From Devosia sp. (lineage in GTDB: Bacteria > Pseudomonadota > Alphaproteobacteria > Rhizobiales > Devosiaceae), in contig JAEUMC010000218.1 in the NCBI GenBank assembly GCA_016793415.1, forward strand, positions 1 to 7,026: a DNA stretch of 7,026 nucleotides, given 5' to 3'. Position numbers and translations under genes: made by a program. Positions within the stretch are counted from its first letter, which is position 1, and every line of letters begins with the position of its first letter. The notes beneath the pieces were generated by a model. The model was not told where the DNA came from. It saw nothing but the letters and a program-made list of their open reading frames with translations, and made no database searches. This document shows positions 1 to 6,759 of this stretch, one piece after another.

Positions 1-1021
1 GGGCGATGGTCTTGACCGGCTCACCCTCCCGCTGCGCCGCCCGCAGGAAGTGACTGACCAGATCGGCAATGTCGTCGATGCGCTCGCGCAGCGGCGGCAG
101 GCGGATCGGAACGACATTCAAGCGATAGTACAGGTCCTCGCGGAAGAGGCCCTGCCGGATCATCTGGCCGAGGTCACGGTGCGTTGCCGCCACGATGCGG
201 ACGTTCGACTTGATCGGCGTGCGCCCCCCGACCATCGTGTATTCGCCCTCCTGCAGCACGCGCAGCAGCCGGGTCTGGGCATCCATCGGCATGTCGCCGA
301 TCTCGTCGAGGAAGAGCGTGCCGCCCTCGGCCTGCTCGAAGCGTCCGGACGAGCGCGCGGTGGCGCCGGTGAAGGCGCCCTTCTCATGGCCGAACAGTTC
401 GGCTTCGATCAGGTCGCGCGGAATGGCCGCCATGTTAATGGCGACGAACGGTCCGTTGCGGCGTTTGCCGAAGTCGTGGAGGGCCCGGGCGACCAGTTCC
501 TTGCCGGTGCCGCTCTCGCCGGTGATCATCACCGTGAGGTCGGTCTGCATCAGCCGCGCCAGGGCGCGGTAGATGTCCTGCATGGCCGGAGAACGGCCGA
601 CGAGCGGCATGGTCTCGCCCGGCTCGTCCGCCTTCTTCTCGGCCGCAGTGGCCTTCTTGGCGTCAGCCAGCGCGCGTCCGACCACCGACAGGACCTCGGT
701 GATGTCGAAGGGTTTGGGCAGATACTCATAGGCGCCGACTTCGTTGGCGCGGATCGCCGTCATGAAGGTGTTCTGCGCGCTCATCACCACCATCGGCAGG
801 TCGGGACGCAGCTTCTTGATCTTGGGCATGATGTCGAAGGCGTTGCCATCGGGCATCGCGACATCGGTAATCAGCAGGTCCCCCTCCCCGCGGCTCACCC
901 AGTTCCACATGGTCGAAAGGTTGCCGGTGGGGCGCACCTCGTAGCCGGCCCGGGTCAGCGCCTGGTTGAGCACCATGCGGATCGCGGCATCGTCGTCGGC
1001 GAGCAGGATAGTATGGCTCAT
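1..1021 (-). CDS. ntrC: Nitrogen regulation response regulator NtrC, C-terminus cut by window edge
   Basis: This is the sigma-54-dependent transcription activator of the nitrogen (Ntr) response, phosphorylated by NtrB. The first 340 residues are visible. The receiver domain covers about residues 3-120, with acidic pocket D9-D11, probable phosphoacceptor D53 in [10 protein letters not shown]81 and K103. A linker leads to the AAA+ domain: Walker A GESGTGKE (168-175), the sigma-54 contact loop GAFTGA (215-220), Walker B GGTLFLDE (233-240), sensor I ATHRDL (279-284) and arginine-finger region FREDLYYR (293-300). NtrC proteins usually run to about 480 residues, so the end of the AAA+ domain and the Fis-type DNA-binding domain lie outside the window. 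The ATG overlaps the ntrB stop (ATGA), with GAGG 10 bases upstream, so translation is probably coupled. All key residues seen are intact. NtrC rather than NtrX or DctD is inferred from the adjoining ntrB. Confidence 0.95.
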   Translation of the reverse strand, partial: MSHTILLADDDAAIRMVLNQALTRAGYEVRPTGNLSTMWNWVSRGEGDLLITDVAMPDGNAFDIMPKIKKLRPDLPMVVMSAQNTFMTAIRANEVGAYEYLPKPFDITEVLSVVGRALADAKKATAAEKKADEPGETMPLVGRSPAMQDIYRALARLMQTDLTVMITGESGTGKELVARALHDFGKRRNGPFVAINMAAIPRDLIEAELFGHEKGAFTGATARSSGRFEQAEGGTLFLDEIGDMPMDAQTRLLRVLQEGEYTMVGGRTPIKSNVRIVAATHRDLGQMIRQGLFREDLYYRLNVVPIRLPPLRERIDDIADLVSHFLRAAQREGEPVKTIA

Positions 1022-2154
1022 TCGGCCGGAACCTCTTCGGGGACAGTCTCAGTCACGGCGGTTTTCGCGGCGACCGGCAGCAGGATACGGAAACGGGTGC
1101 GGCCCGGGCGGCTGTCCATGTCGACGACCCCGCCATGGTCGCCGATGATCTTGGCCACCAGTGCGAGGCCGAGACCGGAACCGTTGGCCTGGGTGGTGAC
1201 GAACGGATCGAACAGGATCGGCACCAGGTCAGGCGGCACGCCCGGGCCGTTATCCTCGATGACGATCTCCAGCGGCAGCGAGATGCGCTCGGACACACCC
1301 TGGACGGAAATGCGGATGCCGGGCCGGAACGCCGTCGAGAACCTGATCTCGGCTTTCGGTGTCCGTTCAAGGGCTTCCGCGGCATTCTTCACCAAATTCA
1401 GGAACACCTGGATGAGCTGGTCGCGGTTGCCGCCGACTGGCGGCAGCGACGGATCATACTCCTCGTGGAAGCTGATGCCCTTGGCGACGCCGTTCTTGGC
1501 GAGCAGCTTCACCCGGTCGAGGATGACGTGGATGTTGATCGGCTCGCGTTCGATCGGACGGTCGTCACCGAACACTTCGACGCGGTCGATCAGGTCGACG
1601 ATGCGGTCGACCTCGTCGCGCACCAGCCGCGCCAGCGGCAGCTCGTCGGCGGTGACGCTCTGCTCGAGCAGTTGTGCGGCGCCACGGATGCCGGAGAGCG
1701 GGTTCTTGATCTCATGCGCCAGCATCGAGGCGAGTCCGGTCACCGAGCGCGCCGCGCCGCGGCTGACCAGTTGCCGGTCGATCTTGTCGGCCATGGTGCG
1801 CTCCTGGAACAAGAGCGCGATGCGGCCGTCGGCATCGGAGAGCGGCGAGGCAAAGACGTCGACGATGCGATCATCGCCGACATCGGAGAAGCGCGACGAG
1901 CCGACCCGGACGCGATACTCGGTCATCGGGCCGCGACGATCGGCAACCGCCTGCATCAGGCCGATGATCGGTGAACCGAAGGCGATGAGGTCATCGAGAC
2001 GCTGCCGCGACAACACGCTTTGCGAGGCCCCGAAGAATGCCTCGGCCGCGTAATTGACGAAGACGATGGTGCGGTCCTCGGTGCAGACGATGACAGGCTG
2101 CGGCAATGCCTGCAGCACCGCGGTGCTGAGGGCCGGCGGCGGAACCTTGCTCAT
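1018..2154 (-). CDS. ntrB: Nitrogen regulation sensor histidine kinase NtrB
   Basis: This is the cytosolic histidine kinase/phosphatase that controls NtrC according to nitrogen status, normally under PII protein control. It has 378 residues, a usual length, and no membrane segment. A PAS-like sensor domain spans about residues 12-120. The dimerisation/H-box [20 protein letters not shown] puts the phosphorylated histidine at H147. The ATPase domain has an N box with N257 in LVKNAAEA, a G1 box DNGPGVP (301-307), an F box FDPFVT (315-320) and a G2 box GSGLGLAL (325-332). The HEIKNPL version of the H-box is typical of NtrB. The ATG at 2154 has a good Shine-Dalgarno GGAGG (complement of 2163-2167) 8 bases upstream and overlaps the dusB stop by 4 bases. 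Its own stop overlaps ntrC in the same way, giving a tightly packed three-gene operon. No odd features were seen. Confidence 0.96.
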   Translation of the reverse strand: MSKVPPPALSTAVLQALPQPVIVCTEDRTIVFVNYAAEAFFGASQSVLSRQRLDDLIAFGSPIIGLMQAVADRRGPMTEYRVRVGSSRFSDVGDDRIVDVFASPLSDADGRIALLFQERTMADKIDRQLVSRGAARSVTGLASMLAHEIKNPLSGIRGAAQLLEQSVTADELPLARLVRDEVDRIVDLIDRVEVFGDDRPIEREPINIHVILDRVKLLAKNGVAKGISFHEEYDPSLPPVGGNRDQLIQVFLNLVKNAAEALERTPKAEIRFSTAFRPGIRISVQGVSERISLPLEIVIEDNGPGVPPDLVPILFDPFVTTQANGSGLGLALVAKIIGDHGGVVDMDSRPGRTRFRILLPVAAKTAVTETVPEEVPAE

Positions 2155-3152
2155 GCCGCGAGCCTCCAGTCGCCCGAGTAGATATCGGCAATCATCCGTG
2201 TCACTTCGGTGGGCTCGAGTTCGTTGAGCAACTGGCTGCGGACGGGCTTGTCGAGCCCGATATTGGCTGCCTCGAGATACCAGTCGAGGTGCTTGCGGGC
2301 GACGCGGACACCGAGCTGGGTGCCGTAGTCGGTCAGCATCGCGTCGTAGTGCTCGGCGACCAATGCAGCCAGCTCCGCCCCGATCGGCGCAGCTTCGGGC
2401 TCCCGCCCGCCGAGCTGCGCACCGATCTGGCCCACGGCCCAGGGCTGCCCCTGCGCCCCGCGGCCGATCATCACTGCGGCGGCGCCTGACTGCTCGAGCG
2501 CCTCGCGTGCCGCGGCGATGCTGGTGATGTCGCCATTGACGACCACCGGAACCTTCACCGCCTCGACCACCGGGCGGACCAGGTGCCAGCGCGCCTCGCC
2601 CTTGTAGAACTGCTGCCGGGTGCGGCCGTGCACGGTGATCATCCGAGCGCCGGCATCGACGGCGCGGCGCGCCAGGTCGGCGGCATTGAGGCTGTCTTCG
2701 TCCCAGCCAAGCCGCATCTTCACCGTCACCGGCAGCGGCGTTGCGGCAACCACGGCGTCAATCAGTTTCAGGGCTTCGTCGGGCACCCGCATCAGCGCCG
2801 AGCCGGCATAGCCGTTCGTCACCCGCTTGGAAGGGCAGCCCATATTGATATCGATAATGTCGGCGCCCGCCGCAAAGGCGATCTCGGCGCCCCGCTTCAT
2901 CCACTGTGCCTCGCAGCCGGCCAGTTGCACCACGTGTGGCAGCGACCCGGATTTGTTGAGCCGGCGCACCATGTCGTCATTGTTGGTGGCCAGCGCGTTG
3001 CTGGCGATCATCTCCGAAACGACAAGGCCGGCGCCAAAGCGCTCGGCGAGTTTGCGCATCGGCGCATCGGTGATCCCGGCCATCGGCGCAAGGAAGGCGC
3101 GGTTCGGCAACTCATGACCAGCAATGCTCAATGTGCAGGCAAAATCAGACAC
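2151..3152 (-). CDS. dusB: tRNA-dihydrouridine synthase DusB (NifR3 family)
   Basis: This FMN-dependent enzyme reduces uridine to dihydrouridine in the tRNA D-loop, using NADPH. It has 333 residues, a full-length TIM barrel plus the C-terminal helical tRNA-binding domain. The FMN-binding start LAPMAGITDAPMR lies at 21-33. The catalytic signature INMGCPSKRVTNGYAGSALM (102-121) contains the proton-donor cysteine C106. HGRTR (175-179) and the phosphate-binding IGRGAQGQPW (229-238) follow. The best start is GTG at 3150-3152, because the protein then begins just ahead of the first conserved strand. The only ribosome-site candidate is a G-run (GGGG, complement of 3159-3162) 6 bases upstream, so the start is less sure than the gene. 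It leads the ntrBC operon, an arrangement first described as nifR3-ntrB-ntrC in Rhodobacter and common in alphaproteobacteria. A direct role in nitrogen control is not established. Confidence 0.95.
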   Translation of the reverse strand: MSDFACTLSIAGHELPNRAFLAPMAGITDAPMRKLAERFGAGLVVSEMIASNALATNNDDMVRRLNKSGSLPHVVQLAGCEAQWMKRGAEIAFAAGADIIDINMGCPSKRVTNGYAGSALMRVPDEALKLIDAVVAATPLPVTVKMRLGWDEDSLNAADLARRAVDAGARMITVHGRTRQQFYKGEARWHLVRPVVEAVKVPVVVNGDITSIAAAREALEQSGAAAVMIGRGAQGQPWAVGQIGAQLGGREPEAAPIGAELAALVAEHYDAMLTDYGTQLGVRVARKHLDWYLEAANIGLDKPVRSQLLNELEPTEVTRMIADIYSGDWRLAA

Positions 3153-3171
3153 ACCCTGCCCCAGATTTGCT

Positions 3172-3246
3172 CATTTCCACGAAATGCCCGCAGAATAGTC
3201 AAAAGCGGGCGGCGCGCAACCAGATATCTCGTCGCATTTCGCAATG
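3172..3246. promoter_or_regulatory. Two CATT/AATG dyads in the divergent promoter region
   Basis: The 172-base gap between dusB and ispDF holds two short inverted repeats built on the same ends. CATTTCCACGAAATG (3172-3186) is a perfect 6-base dyad around a 3-base centre. CATTTCGCAATG (3235-3246) has 4-base arms. The first overlaps the candidate -10 of dusB. A third dyad, GCCCGC/GCGGGC (3186-3191 with 3205-3210), spans the -35. They could be operator sites, but no known regulator motif is recognised. In particular, I do not see the NtrC-type TGCACC/GGTGCA site. The remainder of the gap shows only a weak rightward -35/-10 pair (TTGCTG 3260-3265, TAGACC 3283-3288) that might serve ispDF. Confidence 0.25.
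3174..3202 (-). promoter_or_regulatory. Candidate promoter for dusB-ntrBC
   Basis: Read leftward, TTGACT (complement of 3197-3202) matches the first five bases of the sigma-70 -35 consensus. A weak -10-like TGGAAA (complement of 3174-3179) follows after 17 bases. Transcription would begin near 3166, leaving a leader of only about 14 bases before the GTG start of dusB. The -10 is poor, so this is tentative. Confidence 0.3.
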
Positions 3247-3324
3247 TTCCGCGTCGGGCTTGCTGCCGGGGGAAGCCACCGCTAGACCAAGCCCGCGCCA
3301 GTAAGGGCGCGATATGAAGCGACA

Positions 3325-4518
3325 ATGACAGGCACAAAATCCATTGCGGTAATCGTCGTCGCTGCGGGCCGCGGCGAGCGCGCCAGCAGCAGCGGCGACA
3401 CCAGTCCGAAGCAGTATCGCGATCTCGCCGGTACGCCGGTGCTAAGCCGCAGCATCGCGGCATTTCTGGGGCGTGACGACGTCACCTGGGTCGTGCCGGT
3501 GATCCATTCCGAACAGACCGATCGCTATGCCGGGCTCGGCTTGGCTGATCCGCGGCTGCTGCCGCCCGTCACGGGCGGCGAAACGCGGCAGGCTTCGGTG
3601 CTGGCGGGGCTGACGGCGCTGAGCGCCCGACGTCCCGACCTGGTGCTGATCCAGGACGCGGCGCGGCCACTGGTCTCATCCGAGGTCATTGGCGGGGTAA
3701 TCGAGGCGTTGAAAAACGGCGAGGCGGCCCTGCCCGTGGTGCCGGTGACCGACACCATCAAGCGCTCTGTCGACGGCCGCACGGTGACCGCCACGGAAGA
3801 TCGCAGGACCCTGTTCGCGGCGCAGACGCCGCAGGGATTCCGTTTCCCCCAGATTCTCTCGGCGCACCTGCGCGCCGGCCGGATGCCGCGCGAGTTCACC
3901 GACGATGCGGCAATCGCCGAATGGGCGGGCCTCAGCGTGGCGTTGACGCCCGGCAGCACGCACAACCTCAAGATCACCCACCCCGAGGATTTTGCGCGGG
4001 CCGAGCGCCTGCTGGGTCAGGAGACGGCCATGGAAACCCGCATCGGCACCGGCTTCGATGTCCACCCGTTCGACGAGGGCAAAGCCGTCTGGCTTGGCGG
4101 GGTGGAGATCCCGCACACCCACAAGCTGAAGGGGCACTCCGATGCCGACGTGGCGCTGCACGCGCTGACCGACGCGATCTATGGGGCGCTTGGCGAAGGC
4201 GATATCGGCAAGCATTTTCCGCCGTCCGACCCGCAATGGAAGGGCGCAGCCTCGTCGATCTTTCTGAAACACGCTGCCAGCCTGGTTGCGGAGCGGCGCG
4301 GCCGCATCGTCAACCTCGACATCACCATCGTCTGCGAAGCACCGCGGGTCGGCCCGCATGTCGAGGCGATGAAGGCAGCCATCGGCGGGGTCTGCGGCAT
4401 CTCCGCCGGCCGGATCGCCATCAAGGCCACCACCAGCGAACAACTCGGCTTTACCGGTCGCGGCGAAGGCATCGTCGCCATGGCCAGCGCCAGCATCGAA
4501 CTGCCCAGGGAAGACTGA
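3325..4518 (+). CDS. ispDF: Bifunctional IspD/IspF enzyme of the MEP isoprenoid pathway
   Basis: One polypeptide carries two non-consecutive steps of the methylerythritol phosphate pathway. IspD joins MEP to CTP to give CDP-methylerythritol, and IspF cyclises CDP-ME 2-phosphate to ME-2,4-cyclodiphosphate. The IspD half (about 1-230) has the nucleotide-binding AAGRGERA (13-20), PKQY (28-31), QDAARPL (110-116) and QTPQGF (167-172). The IspF half starts near residue 236. Its metal ligands are D245 and H247 in GTGFDVHPF and H279 in HSDADVALHALTD, and it has the signature KATTSEQLGFTGRGEGI (367-383). At 397 residues it is a usual length for the fusion, which is common in alphaproteobacteria and also found in Campylobacter. 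Both halves look active. The linker is short. The ribosome site is weak (GAAG 5 bases before the ATG). It is probably co-transcribed with the next gene. Confidence 0.96.
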   Translation: MTGTKSIAVIVVAAGRGERASSSGDTSPKQYRDLAGTPVLSRSIAAFLGRDDVTWVVPVIHSEQTDRYAGLGLADPRLLPPVTGGETRQASVLAGLTALSARRPDLVLIQDAARPLVSSEVIGGVIEALKNGEAALPVVPVTDTIKRSVDGRTVTATEDRRTLFAAQTPQGFRFPQILSAHLRAGRMPREFTDDAAIAEWAGLSVALTPGSTHNLKITHPEDFARAERLLGQETAMETRIGTGFDVHPFDEGKAVWLGGVEIPHTHKLKGHSDADVALHALTDAIYGALGEGDIGKHFPPSDPQWKGAASSIFLKHAASLVAERRGRIVNLDITIVCEAPRVGPHVEAMKAAIGGVCGISAGRIAIKATTSEQLGFTGRGEGIVAMASASIELPRED

Positions 4519-4519
4519 G

Positions 4520-5011
4520 ATGAAGCTGCCCGACGACATCGCCGCCCTTGCCGAAGAGACCATCGCGGCCCTCAAGGCCGCTGATATGACCGTGGCGACG
4601 GCCGAAAGCTGCACTGGCGGGCTGATCGCCGGCGCCCTCACTTCGATCTCCGGCTCGTCCGACGTGGTCTATGGCGGCTTCGTCAGCTACGCCAACGAAG
4701 CCAAGATCTCGATGATCGGCGTGCCCTACGGGCTGCTGAAGCAGTTTGGCGCGGTATCGAAGGAAGTGGCGATGGCCATGGCGGACGGCGCCATCGGCGC
4801 TGCCGGCACGCATGTGGCCGTCGCGGTAACCGGCATTGCTGGTCCCACGGGCGGCAGCGCCGATAAACCGGTCGGGCTCGTGCATTTCTCGGTGGCCACC
4901 GAGGCCGGCACCACGCATTTGAAGAAGGTGTTTCCGGGCAACCGCGACGAAGTGCGGCATGCGACGGTGGTACAGGCGCTGAAGCTATTGCTGAAGGCGG
5001 CTAAGGCTTAG
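4520..5011 (+). CDS. pncC: CinA C-terminal family protein, NMN deamidase-like (PncC)
   Basis: This is a stand-alone CinA C-terminal domain of 163 residues, without the N-terminal MoeA/CinA-type domain. Characterised members hydrolyse nicotinamide mononucleotide to nicotinic acid mononucleotide in pyridine nucleotide salvage. Family motifs seen are TVATAESCTGGLIAGALTSI (24-43) with the conserved S30, the YGGFVSYANEAK block (51-62) with K62, GAVSKEVA (77-84) and AVTGIAGPTGGSADKPVGLV (102-121). The ATG lies one base after the ispDF stop. AGGGAAG at about 4507-4513, inside the end of ispDF, is a good ribosome site, so the pair is an operon with likely coupled translation. The neighbour gives no pathway link. 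The older name 'competence/damage-inducible protein CinA' is misleading for this short form. The family is certain and the substrate is inferred from the family. Confidence 0.92.
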   Translation: MKLPDDIAALAEETIAALKAADMTVATAESCTGGLIAGALTSISGSSDVVYGGFVSYANEAKISMIGVPYGLLKQFGAVSKEVAMAMADGAIGAAGTHVAVAVTGIAGPTGGSADKPVGLVHFSVATEAGTTHLKKVFPGNRDEVRHATVVQALKLLLKAAKA

Positions 5012-5103
5012 GGGACAGGTCGGACCGCTCGGCCACGATTGTGCCCAATCAGCGGTGGTCCTTGCGCAGGGGCCCGCGGGTACTTTCCCCGGCGGCTGAG
5101 CCA
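5012..5103. other. Non-coding stretch after pncC with a weak hairpin
   Basis: No gene is visible between the pncC stop and the palindromic element. A nested imperfect hairpin can form from 5024 to 5056. Outer arms ACCGCT/AGCGGT enclose an inner GATTG/CAATC stem with a 4-base loop. No T-run follows it, so it is not a convincing terminator. CCCGCGGG just after it is a short palindrome. Confidence 0.3.
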
Positions 5104-5129
5104 CGGTGCCCTCCAAGCCCCCCTCTCTT

Positions 5130-5176
5130 GCAAAATCTAAGGCTTAGCCAAACGGCTAAACCTAAGATTTTGCTTT
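5130..5176 (+). terminator. Hairpin followed by T-rich bases, possible terminator for ispDF-pncC
   Basis: Arms 5130-5149 and 5154-5173 pair at 18 of 20 positions around the loop AAAC. The 3' arm ends in ATTTTGC and is followed by TTT. An A/T-ended stem with T-rich sequence after it resembles an intrinsic terminator for rightward transcription out of pncC, but the T-run is interrupted by GC. It is part of the larger palindrome. Confidence 0.4.
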
Positions 5177-5262
5177 CTCCCCCGCCAAGGGGGAGATGAT
5201 CGGTGGCCTCCACCTCCATCGGAGTATCAGTCGGGACTCTCCCCCTTGGCGGGGGAGAAAGC
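5172..5262. repeat. Perfect 25-bp inverted repeat forming the inner stem
   Basis: Bases 5172-5196 are exactly the reverse complement of 5238-5262. Each half is also a hairpin by itself: TCTCCCCC (5176-5183) pairs with GGGGGAGA (5189-5196) around a 5-base loop, and likewise 5238-5245 with 5251-5258. The 41-base centre (5197-5237) holds two further small dyads, GGTGG/CCACC and CTCC/GGAG. Confidence 0.95.
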
Positions 5263-5303
5263 GAAAACTTGGGCTTAGCGCAGCTAAGTCCTTAGTTTTT
5301 CGC
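5258..5303 (-). terminator. Hairpin followed by T-rich bases, possible terminator for the lipA-ratA operon
   Basis: Read leftward, arms 5303-5283 and 5279-5261 pair imperfectly with two one-base bulges. The 3' arm ends in GTTTTCGC and is followed by TTT. This mirrors the rightward hairpin on the other side of the element, so each converging transcript first meets the outer stem and then a terminator-like hairpin. Confidence 0.4.
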
Positions 5304-5367
5304 AAGAGAGGGGGTTTGGGGAGCCACCGGCGTCTTGCTGCATCCCTAGACACGAACCTGCCCGAAC

Positions 5368-5799
5368 CTACCCGAAGCGCCTATCGGCCTCGTCCTCGAA
5401 CGCGTCGATGATTTCGGTCTGCTTGGCGGCAAAGGCCGGCTCGGCGACGGCGGCAATCAGCGGGTTGGCAATCTTGAAGTCGATGTCGAAGCGGATGCGG
5501 GTGCCCTCGCCTTCCGGCTCGAAACTCCACTTGCTGTCGAGATAGGCGAACGGTCCATCGACCGCCTTGGCGGTGATGGTCAACGCCTGCGGGTCGGCGA
5601 CCACCCGACTGGTATAGGCCTGGGTGATGGGGCCGAACTGGATGGTCATCCGCGCCAGGATGCCGCCTGCCGCATCGTCACGCACCTCCATCGCCTTGCA
5701 GTTGGGGATGAAGCGCGGATAGGCCTCGAGGTCGGAGACCAGATCGAACATGCGCTGCGGCAGATGCGGCGAATGCCGCTCGAGGAAGAGATCAGCCAT
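5368..5799 (-). CDS. RatA/Coq10-type START-domain protein
   Basis: This 143-residue protein is of the polyketide cyclase/START-like fold family that includes mitochondrial Coq10 and Escherichia coli RatA. Coq10 binds ubiquinone and supports respiration, while RatA was reported to block 70S ribosome assembly. Typical features are the N-terminal [18 protein letters not shown] (17-34), the central [15 protein letters not shown] (81-95) and a long C-terminal amphipathic helix (about 114-142). The ATG lies inside lipA with an 8-base overlap, and the ribosome site is weak, so translation probably depends on lipA. No partner antitoxin gene (ratB) is adjacent. Together with the lipA linkage, this makes a Coq10-like quinone role more plausible than a toxin role, but that is inference. 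Annotation pipelines often call it 'type II toxin-antitoxin system RatA'. Confidence 0.9.
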   Translation of the reverse strand: MADLFLERHSPHLPQRMFDLVSDLEAYPRFIPNCKAMEVRDDAAGGILARMTIQFGPITQAYTSRVVADPQALTITAKAVDGPFAYLDSKWSFEPEGEGTRIRFDIDFKIANPLIAAVAEPAFAAKQTEIIDAFEDEADRRFG

Positions 5800-6748
5800 G
5801 GGCGAGCTTGGCCATCCGGTTGGCGCGGAGCTGTTCGAAATCCTCGCCGGCGTGATGCGACGAGCGGGTCAGCGGGCTGGAGGAGACCAGGAGGAAACCC
5901 TTGGTCATGCCGACGGTGCCGTAGGATTTGAACTCTTCGGGCGTGACGAAGCGGATCACCGGGTGGTGCTTCTTGGTCGGCGCCAGGTACTGGCCGATAG
6001 TCATGAAATCCACGTCGGCCGAGCGCAGGTCGTCCATCAGTTGCAGCACTTCGTTCCGCTCCTCGCCCAGCCCGACCATGATGCCGGATTTGGTGAAGAT
6101 CGTCGGGTCGAGTTCCTTCACCCGCTGCAGCAGGCGGATCGAGTGGAAGTAGCGGGCGCCGGGACGGACCTTCAGGTATTTTGACGGCACCGTCTCGAGG
6201 TTGTGGTTGAAGACGTCGGGCTTGGCCGCGACAACGACCTCGAGCGCCCCGTCCTTGCGCAGGAAATCCGGGGTCAGGATCTCGATGGTGGTCTTGGGCG
6301 TCCGGGCCCGGATGGCTCGGATCACCTGGGCGAAGTGCTCGGCGCCTCCATCCGGCAGGTCGTCGCGATCGACCGAGGTGATCACCACATGAGCGAGGCC
6401 GAGCTTTTCGACGGCGATGGCGACGTTCTCGGGCTCATTGGGATCGAGCGGGGTCGGCAGCCCGGTGCGCACGTTGCAGAAGGCGCAGGCGCGGGTGCAG
6501 ATCTCGCCCATGATCATCATGGTGGCGTGCTTCTTGCTCCAGCACTCGCCGATATTGGGGCAGCCGGCCTCCTCGCAGACGGTGACGAGACCGTTCTCGC
6601 GCACGATCTGCTGGGTCTCCTTGTAGATGGGAGAGCCCGGCGCCTTGACCCGGATCCAGTCCGGCTTTCGCAGCATCTCGTTCTCGGGCCGGTTGGCCTT
6701 TTCCGGATGCCGTGGACGGGTGTCTAGTCTGTCGATCAGGGTAACCAA
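5792..6748 (-). CDS. lipA: Lipoyl synthase LipA
   Basis: This radical SAM enzyme inserts two sulfur atoms into the octanoyl group bound to lipoyl domains of pyruvate and 2-oxoglutarate dehydrogenases and the glycine cleavage H protein. It has 318 residues. The auxiliary 4Fe-4S cluster cysteines are C58, C63 and C69 in [12 protein letters not shown]. The radical SAM cluster CTRACAFC gives C84, C88 and C91. The C-terminal RSSHHA (295-300) is this protein's form of the RSSY-type motif, whose serine ligates the auxiliary cluster. The start is TTG at 6746-6748: the N-terminal residues up to [18 protein letters not shown] match the usual alphaproteobacterial LipA start, and AGGAA lies 6 bases upstream. 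The first ATG (M25) would remove conserved sequence. It sits 9 bases after the upstream small membrane protein gene and overlaps the ratA-type gene by 8 bases. Confidence 0.97.
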   Translation of the reverse strand: MVTLIDRLDTRPRHPEKANRPENEMLRKPDWIRVKAPGSPIYKETQQIVRENGLVTVCEEAGCPNIGECWSKKHATMMIMGEICTRACAFCNVRTGLPTPLDPNEPENVAIAVEKLGLAHVVITSVDRDDLPDGGAEHFAQVIRAIRARTPKTTIEILTPDFLRKDGALEVVVAAKPDVFNHNLETVPSKYLKVRPGARYFHSIRLLQRVKELDPTIFTKSGIMVGLGEERNEVLQLMDDLRSADVDFMTIGQYLAPTKKHHPVIRFVTPEEFKSYGTVGMTKGFLLVSSSPLTRSSHHAGEDFEQLRANRMAKLAHG

Positions 6749-6759
6749 GAGGCGTTCCT
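6749..6759 (-). promoter_or_regulatory. Shine-Dalgarno of lipA overlapping the upstream stop codon
   Basis: AGGAA (complement of 6755-6759) is 6 bases before the TTG start of lipA and shares bases with the TAG stop of the gene before it. This decides in favour of the TTG start and suggests that ribosomes finishing the small membrane protein re-initiate on lipA. Confidence 0.7.

Larger units (their letters stand above)
5104..5330. repeat. Large composite palindromic element between convergent genes
   Basis: Two arms of equal length, 5104-5196 and 5238-5330 (93 bases each), are inverted copies around a 41-base centre. From outside in, each arm has three parts. The first is an outer C/G-rich stem, with 13 perfect pairs CCCCCTCTCTTGC (5119-5131) against 5302-5314. 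The second is an A/T-richer block that is itself a hairpin (5130-5173 and 5261-5303). The third is an inner stem of 25 perfect pairs (5172-5196 with 5238-5262). The hairpin blocks match each other in inverse at roughly three quarters of positions. The element can therefore fold as one long hairpin or as a stem with three branches. It encodes no convincing protein. Its shape suggests a non-autonomous, palindromic intergenic repeat comparable in kind to the known rhizobial intergenic mosaic or REP/BIME-type elements. I cannot assign it to a named family. Confidence 0.85.

Noticed and set aside
50..2053. A 667-codon rightward open frame opposite ntrC and ntrB
   Set aside because: It is antisense to two genes with complete family motifs. 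Its translation is rich in Arg, Ser, His and Asp without recognisable domains, as expected for a shadow frame in GC-rich DNA.
3314..3328. A four-codon frame (ATG AAG CGA CAA TGA) overlapping the ispDF start
   Set aside because: It is too short to interpret, and such ATGA overlaps arise easily by chance. It was not counted as a leader peptide.
3676..4641. A 321-codon leftward open frame opposite ispDF and the start of pncC
   Set aside because: It runs antisense across the conserved IspD and IspF domains and shows no family motif of its own.
5104..5330. CRISPR array or insertion sequence
   Set aside because: There are no regularly spaced direct repeats and no transposase frame. The symmetry is entirely inverted.
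5196..5411. Short open frames within and around the palindromic element (5196-5411 rightward, 5162-5353 leftward)
   Set aside because: They are made of the inverted-repeat sequence itself, have low-complexity Arg/Pro-rich translations and no ribosome site, and the rightward one runs into the ratA-type gene.
5368..5799. A type II toxin-antitoxin module
   Set aside because: Only the RatA-like START protein is present. No antitoxin-like partner is adjacent, and the gene is embedded in a lipA operon, so a toxin-antitoxin claim is not supported.
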